A stretch of DNA of 19,904 nucleotides from contig NW_003126388.1 of NCBI RefSeq assembly GCF_000003605.2, forward strand, positions 537,055-556,958, in the 5' to 3' direction. Origin of the DNA: Saccoglossus kowalevskii (lineage: Eukaryota > Hemichordata > Enteropneusta > Harrimaniidae). Numbering within the stretch: position 1 is the first letter of the stretch; each line of letters starts with the position of its first letter. The position numbers and the translations under genes are program-made. Under the pieces are notes generated by a model. That model saw nothing but the letters and a program-made list of their open reading frames with translations, did no database searches and had not been told where the DNA came from. This document shows positions 1 to 8,563 of the stretch, in pieces.

Positions 1-440
1 CGGCTTCCAAAAACGATTTTGGCGGGAAAACCATATGCTTATTATATAATCGATATGATATTGTAAGTTTTTCTAGAGACCTTGTTTCCAAAATATATAC
101 TCCAAATGGAAATACGTAAAAATTAACAATGATGCTAATATATTGGTTGTCAAGATGTTAGATAAATGATGGATGGTATGCATATCTACAGTTGACTGAT
201 GTCACTTTCTTTCTGAAGCTCAGGCCACACACCATGATGTCAGCTGAAGGTGGATACGTCATGTTATATACATGAGACAGGACCCAACCTATAGGACCTG
301 AAGTAATTTATTAACAAAATATTTTTTCATACAACGCCGTACAACTATATATTATATATGTGTATATGTTTTACAGTAATATATACATATTATTTCTATT
401 TTTGTGCAAACATGAGTTATGAAGAATGGATCTTGGTTAA
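1..440. other. Intergenic, no gene seen
   Basis: AT-rich sequence with no credible coding exon. It lies downstream of the minus-strand four-pass gene and could hold its 3' end. A TTTATT at 307-312 would read AATAAA on the minus strand, but it is almost 600 bases past the stop codon, so I do not call it a poly(A) signal. Confidence 0.5.
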
Positions 441-565
441 AGAACGGTGGTCGTTGTGCCACGTCCTGTTTGATATGGGACTCACAGCGACGTATACAAC
501 ACGTGTAACATACATTGTTTGTTTACATGAAATTCGAACACGCGCTATGCAACGACCACGGCCCT
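441..565 (-). mobile_element. TTAA-flanked MITE, family II, copy 1
   Basis: About 125 bp with terminal inverted repeats. The left end AGAACGGTGGTCGTTGTGCC mirrors the right end, whose reverse complement starts AGGGCCGTGGTCGTTGCATA. The left flank is TTAA (437-440) and the right flank TTAT (566-569), a duplicated TTAA with one change. Read on the minus strand, its interior matches the copy at 12444-12562 over most of its length. Non-autonomous; no transposase is present. The short open frames over this stretch come from the element. Confidence 0.8.
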
Positions 566-895
566 TTATATATGGGTTCAGATTTTTTAGCAACCTGGGT
601 ATAAATATTGTCGTAATTTTAACACTGTTCATACACGAATGCCGACTCTGATTACGAGAATAATATTCACTCCATTCTAACTAAAATGTGGTTTTGGTCA
701 TGATTGGTTCAACAAGGGCGTTTTTCAAACGAAGGTAATTTGCTCTTCAATTTCCCTCAACTAGGATTTGGAATGCAATGGCAACGGGAATGGTGGGAGA
801 ATGCTCAAGTATGATTCGTTTACATCTATACTGTGAAATAAAACTCGCCTACAACGTTGAAAAACGTACACTAGTACATTAGTATTTTAAACTAC
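566..895. other. 3' flank of the minus-strand gene, nothing else seen
   Basis: Non-coding by inspection. It probably includes the 3' UTR of the minus-strand four-pass gene that stops at 896-898. No clear AATAAA on the minus strand was seen close to the stop. Confidence 0.4.
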
Positions 896-952
896 TTAAA
901 AATAATTACAGTTGCGTGACTGAAACAGGGCACATACATAATTTGGATCGCC
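896..952 (-). CDS. Four-pass protein, exon 5 (terminal)
   Basis: 18 codons and a TAA stop after acceptor GGTTCTTTCAG, in the phase needed by exon 4. It encodes GDPNYVCALFQSRNCNYF. A second AG ten bases upstream would give a different tail in the same phase, also ending at a stop; I prefer the proximal site because of its pyrimidine tract. Confidence 0.65.
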   Translation of the reverse strand, partial: GDPNYVCALFQSRNCNYF

Positions 953-3232
953 CTGAAAGAACCTGTATAAATTGCAAATTTCATTTATCTAGCTTTAAGG
1001 CTAAGAAACGAGGCAATGCATTAAACCATTGAAGGTATATGTTTCATATTTATTTATAGTGTGTTTTACTAAGATAGACCGCTGTGATAGACATATATAT
1101 AATACTAGTAATCGGAATTTATAATATGTTCACGTTTCACGTAACTTACGTCTACTATAATCTCCAACACGAATACTACACAATATATTGACATGGTTGG
1201 TACTAAGTCGAGGACGGGAAGTCCATATAGATCATTGATGATCTGCCCACTGCTTGATATCATTATCTGATGAGAAAACAAAAATAAATTGTTTGAATTT
1301 GATATAATATAATATACGAATATACAAAAACAGCCACAAAAATACACTATATATCAAAAGCACTATACTAGTATTTGAGTGCTGGTTTCTTTATTAAAGC
1401 GGGAGGGTCGTCTCCTGCGCACGCGCGGAAATTGAGTCCCAAGCGACGATAACAACACACGCTCAAAACGCAAAGGCTCATGGGTAGACGCTTGTTTGTA
1501 GACAATGACCCGCTATGGCCATCTGACGCATGCGCAAGGGACGACTCCCCCGCTTTATATACGATACTCACAACAGCAAAGTAGACATGGAATGTCCATA
1601 CAAAGATAAGACAAAAACATACGCCAACGATCCATAACAGTAGTGTCCAACCAATGCGCTTGAGAAAAAAAACATGCAATAATATTAATAGTTGTTAGTG
1701 GTTAATCAATTCCAATTTTACATGGCTGTATCATGGAGCTAATAAAAGACAATTATATTTTACCATTATTATATATATTACATCGGCACTATCCGTTTGA
1801 ATACGCATACTACTAATATATTGTTCATGGCTGAGAGCGTGTACTCCTAAGGGTCATGTATAGGCAACGGTGTTTACTCCCATAGAACAGGTGTATGAAA
1901 AGGTATACCCCCCCCCATGTTCTCTCACGAAACACGTGTAGGAAAGGGAGTGTACTTTCATAGGTCACGTGAAGAAAAGGGCGTTGTACACTCTTAACTT
2001 TTACTCTTTTTCTCTGTTATGACAAATTTTACCTATTTTTCATTATTTTAGTAATCTTACATTATTAAGTATTTTAGTGATTTTGTATTTAAATATTTAG
2101 TGATTTTTCTTGGTATCTAGCATATTGTTTTTATATTTTTTTTCTTGTACCTTGTGACCATTACCTTTCCCTCCGGGGATTGTGTAAGAGTCAATAAGTA
2201 AGTAAATAAATAAATAAGTTAGAAAAGAGTGTGTACTCCCATATGACACATGTGGACAATGGTTATTTGAGAAACTATAGAGGCATTTCTTTTCAACTTT
2301 TTAAAAACACTCTTTGACTCTGGGTAAAATTAACAATTAGTCATGGTTTATCATATCAGAATCAACTAATCAGTTAGTGGTGCTTAAAGCGGGAGGGTCG
2401 TCACCTGCGCACGCGCGGGGATTTGAGTTCCAAACGATGATAACAATACACACTAATAACGCAAAGGCTCATGGGTAGACGCTTGTTTGTAAACAATGAC
2501 ACGCTATGGCCATCTGACGCATGCGTAGGTGACGACTCCCCCTGCTTTAAACATATCACTTACCAACATGGTAGCCATAATCATGGCAGCGGAGAGCAAA
2601 AGAATCACGCCATTGAAGACAGAGGATGAATACGTCAGGTGCTTTATAGCTGTAGATCTTGCATCATCTGCTGGTCTAATTAACATTCCAACTATTATAT
2701 TAATTAGAGACAGCATCTAAATAGAAATAAAAATAAAACATGACATAATGTATTTGTTTCTAGTTACACGTAATATTATATGTAAATTTATACAACCAAA
2801 AATGTAATGGTCTTATAAATGTGTGATGCCAAATATGGGCATTCCGTAACGAACAAACAACGAGCTGTTCGCTGCATTATATTTTTTGCTATTGTTTTCG
2901 TCGTTCTTTCTCGAAGGGAACTGAATCCACTGACTCCATTATAACTCAGACGAGTGCATCATGTCAGCATTTGCCAAATATAGACACGATATAGTTTAAC
3001 ATGGAAAGTATACGCCATGGTTTTAATGATTCTCATAACATTCGTGCACTTGTTGGCGTCATGAAATACACCATTACTACAAGAAAAACAAATATATACC
3101 GTACATTTTAAAGTAAACTTACTATAAAATAAAAACCACTTGCTATAGAGCCGCAATATACACTGCAACATCCACAGCAACGTTTTTGTTTTTCCTTGCG
3201 ATCCGCCGGCATCCTAGTACTTGCAGTATCAT
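896..3232 (-). CDS. Small four-pass membrane protein of unknown function (gene span, five exons)
   Basis: Proposed joined exons on the minus strand: 3232-3164, 2716-2564, 1658-1572, 1266-1150 and 952-896, giving about 160 residues. All junctions are phase 0; three of the four donors are strong (GTAAGT, GTGAGT, GTAAGT), the first is weak (GTGTAT). Four hydrophobic stretches are visible, at about residues 18-37, 56-74, 78-103 and 128-142. The tail after helix 4 is short and has two cysteines (NYVCALFQSRNCNYF). Chain length and topology resemble the small four-helix membrane proteins common in invertebrates, but I recognise no family signature, so no function is given. The first exon is the least certain: the open frame runs up to an ATG at 3382-3380 with a better context, which would add 50 residues. 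Exons 2 to 4 are secure; exon 5 is likely. Confidence 0.72.
1150..1266 (-). CDS. Four-pass protein, exon 4
   Basis: 39 codons, phase 0 at both ends, from acceptor TTTTCTCATCAG to donor GAC|GTAAGT. It gives a non-cytosolic or loop stretch (SSSGQIINDLYGLPVLDLVP) and then helix 4 (MSIYCVVFVLEIIVD). Confidence 0.85.
1398..1554. mobile_element. TTAA-flanked MITE, family I, copy A
   Basis: 157 bp, rich in CpG against an AT-rich background. The inverted ends start AGCGGGAGGGTCGTCTCCTG on the left and, as reverse complement, AGCGGGGGAGTCGTCCCTTG on the right. Flanks are TTAA (1394-1397) and TTAT (1555-1558). It lies in intron 3 of the minus-strand gene. No coding capacity of its own. Confidence 0.85.
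1572..1658 (-). CDS. Four-pass protein, exon 3
   Basis: 29 codons, phase 0 at both ends, from acceptor TTTTTTTTCTCAAG to donor GTT|GTGAGT. Almost the whole exon is one membrane helix, rich in Trp, Cys and Phe (WTLLLWIVGVCFCLIFVWTF). Confidence 0.85.
1826..2263. repeat. Degenerate GTGTACTCCCATA repeat cluster and TAAA/TAAG microsatellite
   Basis: Four or so diverged units recur, each with a GTGTACTCCCATA-like core followed by an ACACGTGT-like and an AAAGG-like stretch (about 1838, 1872, 1950, 2230). The first three are 35-80 bp apart; the last is separated by AT-rich sequence ending in a short TAAG/TAAA tract (about 2196-2219). All of it lies in intron 2 of the minus-strand gene. Boundaries are approximate. 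Confidence 0.45.
2388..2546. mobile_element. TTAA-flanked MITE, family I, copy B
   Basis: 159 bp, in the same orientation as copy A and clearly homologous along its length (for example the shared core GCTCATGGGTAGACGCTTGT). It has perfect TTAA target duplications at 2384-2387 and 2547-2550. It lies in intron 2 of the minus-strand gene. The duplication suggests a piggyBac-like mobiliser, but the termini are not the usual CCY type, so the superfamily is uncertain. Confidence 0.87.
2564..2716 (-). CDS. Four-pass protein, exon 2
   Basis: 51 codons between a pyrimidine-rich acceptor (TTTCTATTTAG) and a strong donor (TTG|GTAAGT). It encodes the end of helix 1, a polar loop with RPADDARST, and helix 2 (VFNGVILLLSAAMIMATML). 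An ATG lies right at the acceptor, so this could also be the first coding exon. Confidence 0.85.
3164..3232 (-). CDS. Four-pass protein, exon 1 (tentative)
   Basis: 23 codons beginning MILQVLGCRR and ending NVAVDVA before a weak donor, GCA|GTGTAT. Joined to exon 2 it completes the first membrane helix (VAVDVA followed by MLSLINIIVG), which is the main reason for the call. The ATG has a poor context (T at -3). The same frame is open to an ATG at 3382-3380 with A at -3, so the true start may lie there or in an exon not seen. Confidence 0.5.
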
Positions 3233-4455
3233 AAAACAAACGCGGTGAATTTGTTGAGTTTTACCATTGACCGTGAACTCTTTCAATGAAAAAGACGGCG
3301 ACTTGCACCCATACTCTTTTCTCTCGTGTTTGTGGTTAAGGGTGAAATGAAACCACTTTCTATAGGCAGGACGCGTACACATGATATCGCTAGGTCACCT
3401 CCCCGGTGCCGGGCAACCCGGGCAAGACTTGACTACCCAACCTTGAAATGAGTTTTCAATTTCACTTCAATAACTTTTCATTGAATGTCAATCCTTTTTC
3501 GCGTACGTATATGGCGTGGTGCGCATTATAAGTATATAAGAGTCTCGAAGAAAATTTTACGTCTGTAGTTTCAATCCTGCGATTCATACGGCTAAATGCG
3601 TTTATTTATTTATTGCAAATTTGAACTTTTCACCTATTATACACACACCTAGCTGTTGGTCGGTGTGTCAGGTTTCATTCTTGATGATATTTTAGTCATT
3701 TCTGGCACATTTCATGTTCTTAAAGTTGCTATTTTCAGATATTAAGGTTTTACAAACCGTTTAAAATTGAAATCCGCGTAGCGCTTACACTTTACTTCCC
3801 CATGGTCCATTTTAAAAATGATTTTCTATAACCCCCCCTTTACTACCGTGACAGGCGTTTTGCGTGGCTATAAACGATCTATGACTGGCAATGTGCCAAT
3901 TTCACGCCTTTGAATCGTGGTGATATGACCGGCTTCATTCCACGTACAGTTACAATACAAGTGAGTGTGAGTGTTACCATATACCTTCTATAAGGGATAT
4001 GGTGTTACTAAAACAACAAAATCACATTTCACAAATTTGTTAGTGAACAAAAGTGTTACGATAGTTCCAAAAAAATCTAACGATAAATTGTAAAAATGCA
4101 GCGAAAAAATGTCCTTCCTTGTTTTCCTGCATTTTACTCATTATAACGGCGAGAAGTCAATATGTAGACTCCGTGTAAAGTATTGAATGACCAGTACTTG
4201 CAAATCATTAATACATTGGTGTATGAACGATGTTTCTGTGCACTTACTACACAGTCCCTCGTTCTTTGTCTATATACCTTGGATACTCTGTGGACGTGGT
4301 CCTTGTTCTTGTAGTCGAGTTTTACAGATCATGAACTATACCTGAACCACTTGACTGGAGTGCTTATTTAAGTCGTGTCAAGTACTATTACTTTCGAAAC
4401 AGGGTTTCACATTCGTCAAGTTCTACAGTGTTTGAACGTTTATATTAAACTTTAA
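3233..4455. other. Intergenic, no further gene seen
   Basis: The left part (3233-3382) may be an N-terminal extension or 5' UTR of the minus-strand four-pass gene. A TATATACTTATAA-like run on the minus strand near 3528-3540 could be a TATA region for it. The rest, to 4455, has only short open frames and no recognisable signal. Confidence 0.4.
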
Positions 4456-4554
4456 AGGGCGATGGTCGTCGCATAGCGCGTGTATTTTACACGAGTTGTG
4501 TACGTCACCATGATTCCCGTATCGAATAAGACGCGGCGCGACGACCATCTCCCT
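4456..4554. mobile_element. TTAA-flanked MITE, family II, copy 2
   Basis: 99 bp with near-perfect inverted ends: AGGGCGATGGTCGTCGCATA on the left, and AGGGAGATGGTCGTCGCGCC as the reverse complement of the right. TTAA is duplicated intact at 4452-4455 and 4555-4558. The interior is shorter than in the other two copies. Confidence 0.87.
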
Positions 4555-4796
4555 TTAACTTTAACGTTTCTTGAACTTAACTGCATTTTAGAACTCATTA
4601 TGATGTCACATAATGATTTTGATAAACAATACTAGCATAACGAAGATTACTCAAATTGTATAACGATCTAGTTATCGCCCTCTATCAACCAGATAAAAGA
4701 AACAAAACATAGACACTGATCATTATCTGAGAAACTCAATATATAATTAAAACATATAAATTGTGAGGGGTGTTTATGAACTGTAAACATTTTTTT

Positions 4797-4802
4797 TTTA
4801 TT
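4797..4802 (-). promoter_or_regulatory. Probable poly(A) signal of the protease inhibitor gene
   Basis: TTTATT on the plus strand reads AATAAA on the minus strand, 132 bases past the TGA of the inhibitor gene. It lies inside a T/A-rich run, so a chance match is possible. Confidence 0.45.
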
Positions 4803-4933
4803 TTAATATTCATTATTTGTTTTCAACTTTCGGAAAATATTCACAGATTACAAAAATGTTAGTCACGTGCACATTAAGCCTCGGAACAGATCGATATATT
4901 TATCGCAGTCATTAGAATGATCTATTTCATGCT

Positions 4934-5044
4934 TCATCCGATCCGTGGTGTTTTGTGAACTATGTTTCCATCTTTGACATAGATACGCACTCTATTCTCT
5001 TCAAAAGTCATGATAGCCACGGCATCGTGTGGCAGGACCTGAAT
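4934..5044 (-). CDS. Protease inhibitor, exon 3 (terminal)
   Basis: 36 codons and TGA after acceptor TTGTATTTCAG. A second AG six bases on would also keep frame, but gapless alignment with CI-2 needs the two residues IQ, so the first is used. The exon carries the strand VLP, the reactive loop (AVAIMTF), NRVRIYV and the terminal TPRIG. Confidence 0.9.
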   Translation of the reverse strand: MQVLPHDAVAIMTFEENRVRIYVKDGNIVHKTPRIG

Positions 5045-5946
5045 CTGAAATACAATAAAATGTTGGTAAAAGATGACCTTCTTATATTGACCGGGATGCA
5101 TTCTGGGTATTTTCATTCATGTAGATCGTGGCGGCAATATCACGTGTTGTTTCAAGAATGATATATTACAGCTTGACATTTTCTGTCGTATGAAATGAAC
5201 GATAAACCTTCTTATCGTGACATCTTCGCCAGTCTGCAAGGTCCGTTTAGTCGGTCATTGACCTTTCGCGAAACCGTGCGATCTGGATGGAAATCGTAGT
5301 ATGGGGAAACTGGATGCGAGTACCTTGGCAGTTCCAAAGGTACAATGTTATGAAATTGCTCGCGCCGAGACCCCGTAACGTGAACGTACCAATTGTTGTA
5401 ATTACTGCCACACATCAACGTAAGTGTAAATAAAAGATACGGTTTGAGAACACCTGTTGAAAATCCACAAATGTAAATATTTGCGAAGTAACAAAACTAT
5501 CTAACAAAACTACTAGTATCTAAAACCCATCTTTCAGGGGGGGGGAATTAATCGTATTAAGAAATTAAATAACATACACATACAACTAAAATGCAATATT
5601 AAATTACTCTAAAGAAATGAGATGACCAGATAATTATCAAAATGAATTATGAGTATTTTTTTCAGAGTAAAATTTTAGCAGGGACATGTATATCATAGAC
5701 TGCATCTATCTTTTGTGACAAATTTGATTACCTGTACGTCCGGACAATCCTTTAGAATTTTGGCTTTGGCTTCCTCCAACGTCTATGAAATGTGAACATA
5801 ACAGAAATACACTGAATCAAAGCGACGACATTACGAAATATTAATTAAAAATTCTTATTTGTCCAGTGACGGATAGTATCCACCATGGACATTGCACCGT
5901 CTTCCACCGTACTCACCTTTCCAACTAAATCTGGCCACTGCTGCAT
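4934..5946 (-). CDS. Potato inhibitor I family serine protease inhibitor (gene span, three exons)
   Basis: Exons 5946-5917, 5782-5732 and 5044-4934 join in phase 0 to a 63-residue protein. It aligns without gaps, from its Trp4 to the last Gly, with barley CI-2 and closely with leech eglin c: WPDLVGKTLEEAK, then a VLP strand, the binding loop, NRVR, and the terminal PRIG. By alignment the scissile bond is Met39-Thr40. The two loop-bracing arginines (Arg45, Arg47) are present, and a free cysteine sits at 23. Family members block chymotrypsin-, elastase- or subtilisin-like enzymes by a tight substrate-like loop; Met at P1 fits that range. No signal peptide is encoded, so the protein is cytosolic, or an upstream exon is missing. 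The start ATG has G at -3, but the frame is open further upstream. Confidence 0.9.
5732..5782 (-). CDS. Protease inhibitor, exon 2
   Basis: 17 codons (TLEEAKAKILKDCPDVQ) between acceptor CACATTTCATAG and donor CAG|GTAATC. This is the single helix of the CI-2 fold and the turn after it. Confidence 0.9.
5917..5946 (-). CDS. Protease inhibitor, exon 1
   Basis: Ten codons, MQQWPDLVGK, ending at a strong donor (AAG|GTGAGT). The WPxLVGK block is the N-terminal hallmark of the family. The same frame is open upstream for more than 20 codons without a convincing signal sequence. Confidence 0.85.
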
Positions 5947-6184
5947 GACGAGTATCGAACTTGGACTTAAATTTGATTCGGATGAAATACAAAATGGAAC
6001 GATATATGGGATGATGGTATCCTTTGAACAGATCTATCTGTGGGCGACGAAGTGATATCACCAACAAGTTAATTTTTATTTGAGGAACTGTTTGAGTGAT
6101 TATCATATGCAGTACGTACAGTCGTACTCAACAGAACAGCGCCCCCACACATAGTAACATTGTATAGAGGGGAGACAAGGGGGG

Positions 6185-6680
6185 TAGCTGGTACGGTTTT
6201 ACGGGAAATAAAAAGGGCTTTTCACAATTTACGAAGAAAAAAAAAGACGTTTTTACTGTTTACAGTGCAGTGTTAACAAATGGAACATTGAATGGTCCGA
6301 AGAGCTCTCAGACTCAAATTCTCTGCCATTGCTGCACCGTGTGAAGAGACGCATGCGCATATTACCCTCGTAATGCTCTTCATTCGGTTAGAGGGCCTTT
6401 TACGTCTTGACATTCAATTTTGTAGTGAATTGTGTCATCTAGTCGTTTTACAGTTTCTAAAATGTGATTTCCCTGGATTATTCTTTACGATTTTTTTTAT
6501 TTGGATGTGAATTTTTGTACGTACGAGAAAAATGACACATTTTTACAGTGTACGAAAAAAAGATTTGATTGATTACGTTGTACGTCTAGCCTGTGATTAC
6601 AGAATTACGGAATTTATTTTTTGCTATTTACGTTGTACGAACAAAAAAATATTGCAATTACGTTGAACGAAATTAACCCT
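6185..6680 (+). repeat. Dispersed TTTACGTTGTACGA-like repeats
   Basis: Variants of a TTTACnntGTACGAAAAA motif recur, for example ATTACGTTGTACG near 6577, TTTACGTTGTACGAA near 6627 and ATTACGTTGAACGAA near 6657. Weaker forms lie near 6227 and 6548. Spacing is uneven, so this looks like a decayed tandem repeat. Confidence 0.45.
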
Positions 6681-7456
6681 TGCCCCCCCCCCTCTGTATA
6701 AGATTGGTCCATATTTATTTTACAAACTCGGTACGCTGCAGTGTGTGTTGATTTTAGGATAATGTGCTTTATGGGTAATTGGGATTTCATGTTCTGCTGC
6801 CAATAGAACCTTCATGGGTTAATACATTACATAATTTATCATCATTAAAATTAATTTATTTTCGCCACCTACATCGCAACCAATTAATATATGTTCATAA
6901 AATAAGACAGATTGGTCAACATCCAACTTTGTATTATGAGTTGATTTATAAATGAAACAAGAAATAATCATAAACATGTCTTATTAACCTACACAGCAAA
7001 ACTGAGTCCACAGTTGAACTAACTAGTTTTGAAAATCTGAGTATTTTAATATTATTCAGTGTGAAATTTAATTTAAAACAATTGCGACAAAAAAAAAAAT
7101 CATTGAAATAAAAAATGTATTTTTGATTTAAAAAAAAAACAATTTGACGAATTCTGCCACATTTATGTAAACCAGCAGCTTCTTGTCGGAAAGCTAGGGA
7201 ATTCAGTGAATTATGCTTTATGTGATTTGTAAAATTTTGAATCGTACAGGTTAAATAACAATTTTCTTAATGTGATCCTGGTATTTATTGCATTTACGAG
7301 GAAATCAGTTTCGTTTTGCACCTGTGTTTGGTTATTTTTTTAAAGAGTGGGGTGATTCGGGCAAAATTGCGAAAGCAAACTTTGTAATTCCGTGTTTCAA
7401 GCTACGTATATATAAGATAGGCTTCCAGACAAAAATTTAAGTTTAACAATAATATT

Positions 7457-7569
7457 GTTGTTTCCCGTAACTCGACATTTGAATATCGAGTGATAATTTA
7501 GGCGTGGTTTTGCAAAAGTGGGCGTGGTTTTTAAAATATTGACGTAACTAGTTGTTTCCGTAACTCGAC
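7457..7569 (+). repeat. Spaced direct repeat enclosing two GGCGTGGTTT boxes
   Basis: GTTGTTTCCCGTAACTCGAC (7457-7476) recurs as the 19-mer GTTGTTTCCGTAACTCGAC at 7551-7569. Between them GGCGTGGTTTT occurs twice (about 7501 and 7520). GGGCGTGG is the core bound by KLF/Sp factors. Any role in the gene starting 930 bases downstream is guesswork. Confidence 0.5.
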
Positions 7570-8273
7570 TGCAACGGGTACTAATAGTTACCTCCAACCA
7601 ATTCCACTCGAAACCGCAATAATGTATGGTTACTTTGTAAAATGCAACAAAACAAAAACAAAACAAACAAAAATGTGTACACATTGATATTACGCAATCA
7701 CACTGGATCTTAATGATATATTCGATTGCAAACTTGAACTTCAATTGAAGTTTTATTTTTTTTTTTTTTTTTTTTTTGGAATTAAACATTTCCGGACCCC
7801 TAAAACCCCACACATATACACTCACACACCGTTGAGGGACGGTGACTCACATAACAATTCACTTTCAAGTTTAATTATGGAACCACAATTATTCCCGTCA
7901 AAATTAATCAGGTAGTCATACCCACGTAATACAAAATGATTTGGATTGCTTCACAGATTCTATGGATCCGCAGAGTGTCATAGTTTTATATACACCTTCC
8001 GTTTAAGCGCCCGGTCCACAAACATATGCAGAAACAAAATCATTTGATGGACATTTTAATAATTGTATCTTTAACCAATTATCCGTATTATCCTTTTGAA
8101 CAAAAAAATACAATTTCTGGGGCATAATTATTACAAAGTCATCAGTGCGTGTTGGGTTGTGTGGGCGGTAGGAAATAAAAATGGTATTATCATTCATGGA
8201 CTTCAACCCTTCCTTAGACTCGTATCACCATTGACATCTCCCGTTGTCACGGAAAGCGCACTTCATTCAGACT

Positions 8274-8283
8274 ACTTCCGGGT
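8274..8283 (+). promoter_or_regulatory. Possible ETS-type site upstream of the SH3 gene
   Basis: ACTTCCGGGT reads ACCCGGAAGT on the other strand, an ETS-factor consensus often found in TATA-less promoters. It lies about 215 bases upstream of the start codon. The transcription start is not known. Confidence 0.3.
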
Positions 8284-8488
8284 TAGATTAAGGCAACTTC
8301 AGCTGAGGACAGGCTGTTTAAGTAATTTAACGCACTGGTCACGGTTTTAGTAGCTGTATTCTGAGGTAACATACATTTAATGCTCCGACGATGTTAGTGT
8401 AGATGACGGTGTGTTCCTGATTTAACCGTTTGACTATTTTAGTTGAGTTTATTTTGCGGTCCTTTAGTGATCGAACTGAGTGTGGACC

Positions 8489-8500
8489 ATGGTCGGATGA
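8489..8500 (+). promoter_or_regulatory. Minimal upstream ORF overlapping the start codon
   Basis: ATG GTC GGA TGA, with an ideal context (ACCATGG). Its stop overlaps the main ATG at 8497 as ATGA. The main ATG has a weak context (C at -3, A at +4); the next in-frame ATG at 8509 has A at -3 and G at +4. Ribosomes reaching the uORF would have to reinitiate, most simply at 8497 or 8509. Confidence 0.55.
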
Positions 8501-8563
8501 CAACAACAATGGCTAACAGTTCTGTTGTTATAATATTGTGTGTGATGTTTTTTCATCAGTTTG
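8497..8563 (+). CDS. SH3 adaptor, exon 1 (signal peptide)
   Basis: Encodes MTTTMANSSVVIILCVMFFH and ends G|GTAAGT in phase 1. A polar start followed by a hydrophobic core is typical of a secretory signal. Met5 (8509) is in the better initiation context, and starting there leaves a classical signal peptide. Confidence 0.8.

Larger units (their letters stand above)
5947..8480. other. Intergenic region between divergent genes
   Basis: No exon with matching splice sites and phase was found. It contains promoter-side DNA for the inhibitor gene (minus) and for the SH3 gene (plus), a stretch of TTACG-TGTACGA-like repeats (about 6185-6680), a 25-base poly-T tract near 7755 and a spaced direct repeat at 7457-7569. 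The longer open frames here are low-complexity and lack codon structure. Confidence 0.5.

Noticed and set aside
358-651. Overlapping open frames on both strands
   Set aside because: They coincide with the MITE at 441-565 and its AT-rich flanks.
3390-3425. GC-rich CCCCGGTGCCGGG inverted stretch, considered as part of an RNA gene
   Set aside because: No tRNA box A or B arrangement or cloverleaf could be drawn; only a short hairpin.
7397-7825. 142-residue minus-strand open frame
   Set aside because: Contains a lysine run from the poly-T tract and spans a direct repeat; no domain, no splice sites in phase.
8003-8350. Open frames on both strands just upstream of the SH3 gene
   Set aside because: No recognisable domain or splice structure; probably chance in the promoter region.
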